Assembly (NCBI RefSeq): GCF_008932115.1
Contig: NZ_CP044543.1
Coordinates: 868,001 to 932,000 of the forward strand
Length of the DNA stretch: 64,000 nt
From: Bradyrhizobium betae
GTDB taxonomy: Bacteria; Pseudomonadota; Alphaproteobacteria; Rhizobiales; Xanthobacteraceae
Reading direction: 5' to 3'
Below the pieces are notes generated by a model, which was not told the origin of the DNA, did no database searches, and worked only from the letters and a program-made list of their open reading frames with translations. This document shows positions 1-9,919 of the stretch, in pieces. Every line of letters begins with the position of its first letter. Position 1 is the stretch's first letter. The translations under genes and the position numbers were made by a program.

Positions 1-247
1 GGAACGCGTGCAGACCATCGCGGCCGCGCTCACCGAATATGCCGCCGGCGGCGAGATCCACGACATTCATAACGTGCGCGTGCGCGACACCGAGGGCGGC
101 GAGATCGTCAACTTCCACTGCCGCGCGGCGCCGTCGATGAGCGTGATCAAGGTGCACGAGCATGTCGACGCGATCGAGCGCGCGCTGCGCCGTGCCTTCC
201 CGAGCGTGAAGCGCGTCATCAGCCACGCCGAGCCGCCGCGCGCGTGA
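1..247 (+). CDS. Cation diffusion facilitator transporter, C-terminal end (5' truncated)
   Basis: Only the last ~82 residues lie in the window and the reading frame is open to the left edge. The fragment matches the cytoplasmic dimerisation domain of cation diffusion facilitator (Zn/Co/Fe efflux) proteins: a short beta-alpha-beta unit with a histidine-containing strand (NFHCR), then the family-typical 'VHEHVDAIERALRRAFP' helix and a final 'VISHAEPP' strand. The membrane domain and its metal-binding residues are outside the window, so the ion cannot be named. The GTG at position 8 is an internal codon, not a start. Family assignment is from recall. Confidence 0.7.
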   Translation, partial: ERVQTIAAALTEYAAGGEIHDIHNVRVRDTEGGEIVNFHCRAAPSMSVIKVHEHVDAIERALRRAFPSVKRVISHAEPPRA

Positions 248-353
248 CGCGGAACGCGCGGGGAGTCGCGCGTTCTCGTTTCGGACTCATCGCGTACGTC
301 GAACTACGGACGTAAAGCGCGCGAACTCTCCGTTGGATAAGAATAATTTCGCG

Positions 354-368
354 TTAACGTTTCGTTGA
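354..368. promoter_or_regulatory. CtrA-like box (one mismatch) upstream of PAS histidine kinase
   Basis: TTAA-N7-TTGA differs by one base from the alphaproteobacterial CtrA consensus TTAA-N7-TTAA. It lies about 105 bp before the kinase ATG at 472. A match this short can arise by chance, so this is a candidate only. Confidence 0.25.
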
Positions 369-471
369 CTCTCGACAGCCTGCGCAAAGTGGATTCAAAT
401 CGCCTTGATTCGAAAGTGATGTGGGGCTGCTTTCGAATCGAGTCGCAGCAAGTTTCCCGGGGGCTAAAGGC

Positions 472-2802
<2,331 letters not shown>

Positions 2803-2805
2803 ACC

Positions 2806-3699
2806 CTACAGCTGCAGCGACGGCGCGACCTCACGCGCGACATTGACCAGCGCGGCGATCAGCGGGGTCATCGGATCGCGCTGCGGGATCACCATGCCGA
2901 TGCTGTAATTGACGTCGGGATCGGTGATCGGGATCGAACGCACCGTGTCGGACAGGCCGAGTGTCTCGGCCAGCTTGGCCGGCATCACGCTCGCCCAGCG
3001 TCCGGTCTTCACATGCGTGAACAGCACGAGCAGCGAGTTCGACGTCAAGGTCGGCGTCGCCTCCGCGCCGACCGAACGCAACGCGCGGTCGATGATGCGG
3101 CGGTTCTGCATGTCGGGCGTGAGCAGGCACAGCGGCACCTGCCCGACCTCCTTCCACGTCACCGTCTCGCGGTCACCGAACATGCCGTCGGGCGCGGTGA
3201 GCAGGCGGTAGGTCTCGCTGTAGAGTGGAATGGTGCGTACCTTGCCGATCGGCTCGTTCTCGATATAGGTCAGCCCCGCATCGACCTCGAGATTTTCCAG
3301 CAGTCCCAGCACCTCCGACGAGGTGGTGGAGCGGATGCTGAAGCGCACCTCGGGATGCCGCGCGCGGAACGGCGTTGTCAGCGCGGCGACCATGCCGAGC
3401 ACGGTCGGGATCGCGGCGATGCGGATCTCGCCGGAGAGCTGATGCTTCAGCCCGTTGATCTCGTCACGCATCGCGCGGGCATCGCCCACGATCCGCCGCG
3501 CCCAGTCCAGCGCCCGCTCGCCTTCGGGCGTAAAGCCCTGAAAGCGTGAGCCGCGCTGGACCAGCATCACGCCGAGGATTTCCTCGAGCTGCTTCAGCCC
3601 GGTCGACATGGTCGGCTGCGTCACGCCGCAGGCCTCAGCCGCGCGTCCGAAATGCCGCTCCTTCGCCAGTGCCAGCAGCAATTCAAGTTTGTCGATCAA
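2806..3699 (-). CDS. fdsR: LysR-family regulator of the formate dehydrogenase operon (FdsR-like)
   Basis: 297-residue LysR-type transcriptional regulator. The winged helix-turn-helix occupies residues ~1-60 ('HFGRAAEACGVTQPTMSTGL'), followed by a linker helix and a two-lobed effector-binding domain (~90-295). It is transcribed divergently from fdsG with a 224-bp shared control region, the usual arrangement when a LysR protein regulates its neighbour, so it probably controls the fds operon in response to formate or a related signal. The start is TTG at 3699, preceded by GAGGGG with a 7-base spacer; no ATG lies nearby in frame. The gene name is inferred from position. Confidence 0.8.
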   Translation of the reverse strand: MIDKLELLLALAKERHFGRAAEACGVTQPTMSTGLKQLEEILGVMLVQRGSRFQGFTPEGERALDWARRIVGDARAMRDEINGLKHQLSGEIRIAAIPTVLGMVAALTTPFRARHPEVRFSIRSTTSSEVLGLLENLEVDAGLTYIENEPIGKVRTIPLYSETYRLLTAPDGMFGDRETVTWKEVGQVPLCLLTPDMQNRRIIDRALRSVGAEATPTLTSNSLLVLFTHVKTGRWASVMPAKLAETLGLSDTVRSIPITDPDVNYSIGMVIPQRDPMTPLIAALVNVAREVAPSLQL

Positions 3700-3790
3700 C
3701 CGGACGTCCCCTCGGATTTTGCCGTGGCATGCAAGCTAGCACGGCCCATCCCTGCCAACACGCAAAAACCGCCCCGCAGAGCGGCGTCGA

Positions 3791-3845
3791 TTGCAATTTC
3801 GCATCGTTCGATCGCGGTTGCAAATCGATCTGAATTCGCAATCGC
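3791..3845. promoter_or_regulatory. Candidate LysR control region upstream of fdsG
   Basis: Two copies of the palindrome TTGCAA (3791-3796 and 3818-3823) lie 27 bp apart, with TTCGCAAT further right. They sit between the divergent regulator and fdsG, about 100-130 bp before the fdsG start, where LysR recognition and activation sites are expected. The motif assignment is inference from spacing and symmetry. Confidence 0.35.
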
Positions 3846-3923
3846 CGCATGAGACAGCTTTATTGATCTTCGAACGATTCCAAATAGTTTGCGAGGAAGG
3901 GACGCTCAATCCGAGAATGATGA

Positions 3924-4412
3924 ATGACAGCGCTTTACGAGCCTTCGCACGAGCCTTGGAACGAGACGCGCGGCGCCGAGATCATCGCCGAACATTCCAA
4001 ACAGGAAGGCGCAACGCTCGTCATTCTGCACGCGCTTCAGGAGGCGTTCGGCTATGTGCCGGAGGCCGCCGTTCCGATGGTGGCGCAGGCGCTGAATCTG
4101 TCGCGCGCCGAGGTCCATGGCGTGGTCACGTTCTATCATGATTTCAGGCACAAGCCGGCCGGCCGCCACGTCCTGAAGCTGTGCCGCGCGGAGGCCTGTC
4201 AGGCCGCTGGCGGCGATGCGCTGGCTGCGCGCGCCGAGGCGAAGCTCGGCGTGCCGCTCGGCAACACGACCGCCGATGATCGCGTCACGCTGGAGCCGAT
4301 CTACTGCCTCGGCCTGTGCGCGACCGCGCCGTCCGCGATGCTCGATGGCCGCCTCATCGGCCGCCTCGACGAGAAGCGCCTCGATGCGCTGGTTGCGGAG
4401 GCGCAGCGATGA
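3924..4412 (+). CDS. fdsG: NAD-dependent formate dehydrogenase gamma subunit
   Basis: 162-residue NuoE-like electron-transfer subunit of the soluble molybdenum formate dehydrogenase, which oxidises formate to CO2 and reduces NAD+. The thioredoxin-fold [2Fe-2S] site is complete: Cys87 and Cys92 in 'LCRAEACQ', and Cys128 and Cys132 in 'YCLGLC'. First gene of fdsG-fdsB-fdsA-fdhD-fdsD. Three ATGs are clustered here (3917, 3920, 3924); only 3924 is in frame. The stop overlaps the fdsB start by 4 bases (ATGA), implying translational coupling. Length is normal for FdsG. Confidence 0.95.
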   Translation: MTALYEPSHEPWNETRGAEIIAEHSKQEGATLVILHALQEAFGYVPEAAVPMVAQALNLSRAEVHGVVTFYHDFRHKPAGRHVLKLCRAEACQAAGGDALAARAEAKLGVPLGNTTADDRVTLEPIYCLGLCATAPSAMLDGRLIGRLDEKRLDALVAEAQR

Positions 4413-5965
4413 GCATGCGTCTATTCGTCTCACGCGATGCCGGCGCAATTGCCGTCGGCGCCGACGAGGTTGCGCTGGCGCTGCAACAGGCCGCGGCCAA
4501 GCGCGGCGTTGCGATCGAAATCGTCAGGACCGGCTCGCGCGGCTTATACTGGCTGGAGCCGCTGGTCGAGGTTGCGACGCCGCACGGCCGGATCGCCTTC
4601 GGCCCCTTGACCGAAGCCGATGTCCCCTCGCTGCTCGACGCACTCGCCAGCAACACACCGCATCTGCTGCGGCTCGGCGCAACCGACGAAATTCCCTGGC
4701 TGAAGCGCCAGACCCGCCTCACCTTTGCCCGCTGCGGCGTGATCGACCCGCGCTCGCTCGACGACTACCGCGCTCATGGCGGCTACAAGGGACTGGAGCG
4801 CGCGCTGTCGCTCGGCTCGGATGCGATCCTCGACGAAGTGACCGCATCGGGCCTGCGCGGTCGCGGCGGCGCGGGCTTCCCGACCGGCATCAAGTGGAAG
4901 ACGGTGGCGCAGGCCAAGGCCGACCGCAAGTTCATCGTCTGCAACGCCGACGAGGGCGATAGCGGCACCTTCGCCGACCGTATGATCATGGAGGGCGATC
5001 CCTTCCTGGTCATCGAGGGCATGACGATCGCGGGCATCACCGTCGGCGCTACCAAAGGCTACATCTACACCCGCAGCGAATATCCGCACGCGGTCGAGGC
5101 GATGAGAGCCGCCGTCGTGGCGGCCAGACGTGGTGGCTATCTCGGCAGCAAGATCGGCGGCTCCACCTCCGATTTCGATCTCGAGGTCCGTGTCGGTGCC
5201 GGCGCCTATGTCTGCGGCGAGGAGACCTCGCTGCTGGAGAGCCTCGAAGGCCGCCGCGGCATCGTGCGCGCCAAGCCGCCGCTGCCGGCCCATCACGGCC
5301 TGTTCGGCAAGCCGACCGCCATCAACAATATCCTGTCGCTGGCGGCCATTCCCTTTATCCTCGCCGAGGGCGCCAAGGCCTACGCCGATTACGGCATGGG
5401 CCGCTCGCGCGGCACGATGCCGATCCAGCTTGCCGGCAATATCCTCCACGGCGGGCTGTACGAGACGGCGTTCGGCGTCACGCTTGGCGAGCTCGTCGAC
5501 GACATCGGCGGCGGCACGTTCACGGGCCGCCCGGTTCGCGCCGTTCAGGTCGGTGGCCCGCTCGGCGCCTACTTCCCGCGCGCGCTGTTCGACACGCCGT
5601 TCGACTACGAAGCCTTCGCCGCACGCGACGGCCTGATCGGCCATGGCGGCATCGTCGTGTTCGACGACAGCGTCGACATGCGCAAGCAGGCGCGCTTCGC
5701 CATGGAATTCTGCGCCATCGAATCCTGCGGCAAGTGCACGCCCTGCCGGATCGGCTCGACCCGCGGCTTCGAGACGATCGAGAAGATCATCCGCGGCGAG
5801 CGCGTCAGCGAGAACCTCGCGCTCGTCGAGGACCTCTGCAACACCATGAAATTCGGCTCGCTCTGCGCACTCGGCGGCTTCACGCCCTACCCCGTGCTCA
5901 GCGCGTTGAGGCACTTCCGGGAGGATTTCGTCCCGGCGCCAACCACGCTTCAGGCCGCGGAATAG
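4409..5965 (+). CDS. fdsB: NAD-dependent formate dehydrogenase beta subunit (NADH/FMN)
   Basis: 518-residue NuoF-like diaphorase subunit that binds FMN and NAD and passes electrons from the alpha-subunit clusters to NAD+. Residues 1-100 form a thioredoxin-like extension fused to the NuoF fold, as in known FdsB proteins. The nucleotide-binding loop 'GRGGAGFPTG' is at 151-160. The C-terminal [4Fe-4S] ligands are Cys440, Cys443, Cys446 and Cys486. The ATG at 4409 overlaps the fdsG stop and gives the family length; upstream in-frame codons would intrude into fdsG. RBS and spacing to fdsA (10 bp) fit one operon. Confidence 0.95.
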   Translation: MSMRLFVSRDAGAIAVGADEVALALQQAAAKRGVAIEIVRTGSRGLYWLEPLVEVATPHGRIAFGPLTEADVPSLLDALASNTPHLLRLGATDEIPWLKRQTRLTFARCGVIDPRSLDDYRAHGGYKGLERALSLGSDAILDEVTASGLRGRGGAGFPTGIKWKTVAQAKADRKFIVCNADEGDSGTFADRMIMEGDPFLVIEGMTIAGITVGATKGYIYTRSEYPHAVEAMRAAVVAARRGGYLGSKIGGSTSDFDLEVRVGAGAYVCGEETSLLESLEGRRGIVRAKPPLPAHHGLFGKPTAINNILSLAAIPFILAEGAKAYADYGMGRSRGTMPIQLAGNILHGGLYETAFGVTLGELVDDIGGGTFTGRPVRAVQVGGPLGAYFPRALFDTPFDYEAFAARDGLIGHGGIVVFDDSVDMRKQARFAMEFCAIESCGKCTPCRIGSTRGFETIEKIIRGERVSENLALVEDLCNTMKFGSLCALGGFTPYPVLSALRHFREDFVPAPTTLQAAE

Positions 5966-5975
5966 GAGAGCAACG

Positions 5976-8861
5976 ATGTCTCTGATCGAAGAAATCGACT
6001 ACGGCACGCCGCGCTCCAAATCAACCACGATGGTCACGCTGACCATCGACGGCAACGAGGTCACGGTGCCCGAGGGCACCTCGATCATGCGAGCCGCGAT
6101 GGACGCGGGCCACCAGATCCCAAAACTCTGCGCGACCGACATGGTCGACGCCTTCGGTTCCTGCCGGCTCTGCGTGGTCGAGATCGAGGGCCGCGCCGGT
6201 ACGCCGGCCTCGTGCACCACGCCGGTGATGCCCGGCCTCGTCGTGCATACCCAGAGCGAGCGGCTGAAGAAGCTGCGCAAGGGCGTGATGGAGCTCTACA
6301 TCTCCGACCATCCGCTCGACTGTCTCACCTGCGGCGCCAATGGCGACTGCGAATTGCAGGACATGGCCGGTGCCGTCGGCCTGCGCGAGGTGCGCTACGG
6401 CTATGAGGGCGAGAACCACGTCTTCGCCAAGACACCTTGCAAGTCCAACGGCGAGATCAACGCCGCCTGGATGCCGAAGGACGAGTCCAACCCGTACTTC
6501 ACTTACGATCCCTCCAAGTGCATCGTCTGCTCGCGCTGCGTCCGCGCCTGCGAGGAGGTGCAAGGCACGTTCGCGCTGACGATCTCCGGCCGCGGCTTCG
6601 ACAGCCGCGTCTCCCCCGGCATGAGCGAGAGCTTCCTCGGCTCCGAATGCGTCTCCTGCGGCGCCTGCGTGCAGGCCTGCCCGACCGCGACGCTCACCGA
6701 GAAGTCCGTGATCGAGATCGGTCAGCCCGAGCATTCGGTCGTCACCACCTGCGCCTATTGCGGTGTCGGCTGCGCCTTCAAGGCCGAGATGCGCGGCGAG
6801 GAAGTCGTGCGCATGGTGCCGTACAAGGACGGCAAGGCCAATCGCGGCCATTCCTGCGTCAAGGGGCGCTTCGCCTGGGGCTACACCAATCACAAGGAGC
6901 GCATCCTCAAGCCGATGATCCGCGAACGGATCGAAGATCCCTGGCGCGAAGTGTCGTGGGATGAGGCGTTCTCGTTTGCTGCCGCCAGGATGCGCGGCAT
7001 CCAGAAGAAATACGGCCGCGACGCCATCGGCGGCATCACCTCGTCCCGCTGCACCAACGAGGAGACCTATCTGGTCCAGAAGCTGATCCGCGCCGGCTTC
7101 GGCAACAACAACGTCGACACCTGCGCCCGCGTCTGCCACTCGCCGACCGGCTATGGCCTCTCGCAGACCTTTGGCACCTCCGCCGGCACGCAGGATTTCG
7201 ACTCGGTCGAAGACACCGATGTCGTCGTGATCATCGGCGCCAATCCAGCCTCCGCCCACCCGGTCTTCGCCTCACGCCTGAAGAAGCGGCTGCGCCAGGG
7301 CGCCAAACTGATCGTGATCGATCCACGCCGCACCGAAATGGTGGAGTCGCCGCATGTGAAGGCGCTGCACCTGCCGCTGATGCCCGGCACCAACGTCGCC
7401 GTCGTGACGGCGCTGGCGCATGTCATCGTCACCGAGGGCCTCGTCAACGAGACCTTCGTGCGCGAGCGCTGCGACTGGGCCGAGTTCGAGGAATGGTCGG
7501 CCTTCGTCGCCCAGCCGAACAACAGTCCGGAAGCCACCGCCATCCTCACCGGCGCCGATCCGAAGGATCTGCGCGAAGCCGCTCGCATCTACGCCACCGG
7601 CGGCAACGGCGCGATCTATTACGGGCTCGGCGTCACCGAGCACAGCCAGGGCTCGACCACGGTGATCGCGATCGCGAACCTCGCGATGGCCACCGGCAAT
7701 ATCGGCCGTTCCGGCGTCGGCGTAAACCCGCTGCGCGGCCAGAACAACGTGCAGGGCTCGTGCGACATGGGCTCGTTCCCGCACGAGCTGCCCGGCTATC
7801 GCCACATCTCGGGCGATGCCGTGCGCGACCAGTTCGAAGCACTGTGGAACGTCAAGCTCAACCCGGAGCCGGGCCTGCGCATCCCCAACATGTTCGACGC
7901 CGCGATCGAGGGCTCGTTCATGGGCATCTACGTGCAGGGCGAGGACATCCTTCAGTCCGATCCCAACACCAAGCATGTGGTGGCCGCGCTGTCGTCGATG
8001 GAATGCGTCATCGTTCACGACCTCTTCCTGAACGAGACCGCGAACTACGCCCATGTGTTCCTCCCCGGCTCGAGCTTCCTCGAGAAGGACGGCACCTTCA
8101 CCAACGCCGAGCGCCGTATCCAGCGCGTGCGTAAGGTGATGTCGCCCAAGAACGGCATGGCCGACTGGGAGGTCACCATCGGCCTCGCCAGGGCAATGGG
8201 CTTCGAGATGAACTACAAGCACCCGTCCGAAATCATGGACGAGATCGCAGCCCTGACGCCGACCTTCGCCGGCGTCTCCTATGCCAAGCTCGACGAGCTT
8301 GGCTCGGTGCAGTGGCCCTGCAACGAGAAGGCGCCGGAAGGCACGCCAGTAATGCATATCGACGGTTTCGTCCGCGGCAAGGGCAAGTTCATCGTCACCG
8401 AATATGTCGCCACCGACGAACGGACCGGCCCGCGCTTCCCGCTGCTGCTCACGACCGGCCGCATCCTCAGCCAGTACAATGTCGGCGCGCAGACAAGACG
8501 CACCGAGAACGTGGTCTGGCATGCCGAAGACCGGCTGGAAATCCATCCGCACGACGCCGAGCTGCGCGGCGTGCGCGACGGCGACTGGGTACGGCTGACC
8601 AGTCGCGCCGGCGAGACCACGCTGCGCGCGGAGATCACCGACCGCGTGTCGCCGGGCGTCGTCTACACGACCTTCCATCACCCGGATACGCAAGCGAACG
8701 TGATCACCACCGACTATTCGGACTGGGCGACCAACTGTCCCGAATACAAGGTCACGGCGGTGCAGATCTCGCCGTCGAACGGTCCGTCCGACTGGCAGAA
8801 GACCTACGACGCGCAGGCGCGGCACTCCCGCCGTATCGCCCCGGCCGAGGCTGCGGAGTAA
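5976..8861 (+). CDS. fdsA: NAD-dependent formate dehydrogenase alpha subunit (molybdenum catalytic subunit)
   Basis: 961-residue catalytic subunit. Domain order: N-terminal plant-type [2Fe-2S] ferredoxin with a NuoG-like cysteine/histidine segment (~18-150), two [4Fe-4S] ferredoxin motifs ('CIVCSRCVRACEE', 'CVSCGACVQACP', ~180-245), a further [4Fe-4S] site ('CAYCGVGC'), then the bis-MGD domain and the C-terminal molydopterin-binding domain. The Mo ligand is Cys387 followed by His388 in 'CARVCHSPTG', where some formate dehydrogenases use selenocysteine; the codon here is TGC, so no selenocysteine machinery is needed. GGAGAG precedes the ATG. It likely lets the cell use formate as an NADH source, for example during C1 metabolism. 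Confidence 0.97.
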   Translation: MSLIEEIDYGTPRSKSTTMVTLTIDGNEVTVPEGTSIMRAAMDAGHQIPKLCATDMVDAFGSCRLCVVEIEGRAGTPASCTTPVMPGLVVHTQSERLKKLRKGVMELYISDHPLDCLTCGANGDCELQDMAGAVGLREVRYGYEGENHVFAKTPCKSNGEINAAWMPKDESNPYFTYDPSKCIVCSRCVRACEEVQGTFALTISGRGFDSRVSPGMSESFLGSECVSCGACVQACPTATLTEKSVIEIGQPEHSVVTTCAYCGVGCAFKAEMRGEEVVRMVPYKDGKANRGHSCVKGRFAWGYTNHKERILKPMIRERIEDPWREVSWDEAFSFAAARMRGIQKKYGRDAIGGITSSRCTNEETYLVQKLIRAGFGNNNVDTCARVCHSPTGYGLSQTFGTSAGTQDFDSVEDTDVVVIIGANPASAHPVFASRLKKRLRQGAKLIVIDPRRTEMVESPHVKALHLPLMPGTNVAVVTALAHVIVTEGLVNETFVRERCDWAEFEEWSAFVAQPNNSPEATAILTGADPKDLREAARIYATGGNGAIYYGLGVTEHSQGSTTVIAIANLAMATGNIGRSGVGVNPLRGQNNVQGSCDMGSFPHELPGYRHISGDAVRDQFEALWNVKLNPEPGLRIPNMFDAAIEGSFMGIYVQGEDILQSDPNTKHVVAALSSMECVIVHDLFLNETANYAHVFLPGSSFLEKDGTFTNAERRIQRVRKVMSPKNGMADWEVTIGLARAMGFEMNYKHPSEIMDEIAALTPTFAGVSYAKLDELGSVQWPCNEKAPEGTPVMHIDGFVRGKGKFIVTEYVATDERTGPRFPLLLTTGRILSQYNVGAQTRRTENVVWHAEDRLEIHPHDAELRGVRDGDWVRLTSRAGETTLRAEITDRVSPGVVYTTFHHPDTQANVITTDYSDWATNCPEYKVTAVQISPSNGPSDWQKTYDAQARHSRRIAPAEAAE

Positions 8862-8865
8862 CGGC

Positions 8866-9696
8866 ATGCACGTGCCGGTCCAGGCCATCGACCGCGAGAT
8901 CTGGCGCGACGGTGTCACGTCGGAAGGAACGCGGCTGATCCCGGAGGAGACGCCGCTGGCGCTGACCTACAATGGCGGCACCTACGCCGTCATGATGGGC
9001 ACGCCGCAGAACCTCGAGGATTTTGCTGTCGGCTTCAGTCTGGACGAAGGCATCATCAAGTCGGTCGACGACGTCAGATCGCTCGAAGTGGTTCGCCTCG
9101 ACGACGGTATCGAGCTGCGCATGTGGCTCGACCCGAAAGACGCCACGCGCATCAGCGAGCGACGGCGTCACATTGCCGGTCCAACCGGCTGCGGCATCTG
9201 CGGCATCGACTCGATTGCCGAAGCCGTGCGGCCTGCAGCCGTGGTGCCGCCGGGGCAGACTTTCACGCCGCAGCAGGTCATGGCGGCGATGCAGACTATC
9301 GCCCCCCTGCAATCGATCAACATGCAGACCCGCGCGGTCCATGCCGCAGCGTTCTGGTCGCCGTCGAACGGCATTGTGGCGTTGCGCGAAGACGTCGGCC
9401 GCCATAACGCACTCGACAAGCTCGCAGGCGCGCTGGCGCGCAGCCGGGCGGATGCAAGCACCGGCATGGTGCTGCTGACGAGCCGCGTCTCGGTCGAGAT
9501 GGTGCAGAAGACGGCCGCGATCGGCGCGCCCGTACTGGTCGCGGTCTCCGCGCCCACCGCACTCGCGGTGCGCACCGCGGAAGCCGCAGGCATCACGCTG
9601 ATTGCGATTGCCCGCAGCGACGGATTTGAAGTGTTCACGCACCAGGGCCGCGTCACGGCTCGTCGTGCCCAGGAGATCATCGATGTCGTCGCTTGA
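8866..9696 (+). CDS. fdhD: FdhD sulfurtransferase required for formate dehydrogenase activity
   Basis: 276-residue FdhD/NarQ-family protein. The family transfers sulfur from the cysteine desulfurase to the molybdenum cofactor before insertion into formate dehydrogenase. The conserved CxxC lies at Cys109-Cys112 in 'PTGCGICGIDS', and the C-terminal part has the typical 'EDVGRHNALDKL' segment. It begins 4 bp after the fdsA stop and overlaps fdsD by 14 bp, so it is made with the enzyme it activates. Confidence 0.95.
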   Translation: MHVPVQAIDREIWRDGVTSEGTRLIPEETPLALTYNGGTYAVMMGTPQNLEDFAVGFSLDEGIIKSVDDVRSLEVVRLDDGIELRMWLDPKDATRISERRRHIAGPTGCGICGIDSIAEAVRPAAVVPPGQTFTPQQVMAAMQTIAPLQSINMQTRAVHAAAFWSPSNGIVALREDVGRHNALDKLAGALARSRADASTGMVLLTSRVSVEMVQKTAAIGAPVLVAVSAPTALAVRTAEAAGITLIAIARSDGFEVFTHQGRVTARRAQEIIDVVA

Positions 9697-9919
9697 CCGC
9701 CTCGTCTACATGGCCAACCAGATCGGCACGTTCTTCCGCAGCCAGGGTCACGACAAGGCCGTGCCGGGGATCGCCGAACACATCAAGAAATTCTGGGATC
9801 CCCGGATGAAGCGCGCGATCTTCGCGCATCTCGATGCCGGCGGCGCGGGCCTGGAGCCGAACGTGCGCGAGGCCCTCACGTCGCTGCAGCAGACTGTTTC
9901 CCTTCCAGAAGCGCACTGA
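9683..9919 (+). CDS. fdsD: Formate dehydrogenase delta subunit
   Basis: 78-residue FdsD-type small subunit. Family members support assembly or stability of the molybdenum formate dehydrogenase without binding a cofactor. The typical 'LVYMANQIGTFFRSQ' N-terminal helix and 'HIKKFWDPRMKRAIFAHL' segment are present. The start lies inside the end of fdhD (14-bp overlap). Its last 44 bp are antisense to the end of glnE, so both genes share coding DNA at their 3' ends. Confidence 0.93.
   Translation: MSSLDRLVYMANQIGTFFRSQGHDKAVPGIAEHIKKFWDPRMKRAIFAHLDAGGAGLEPNVREALTSLQQTVSLPEAH

Noticed and set aside
7110..7145. Selenocysteine in the FdsA active site
   Set aside because: The active-site codon at 7134 is TGC (cysteine); no UGA or SECIS-like hairpin is needed.
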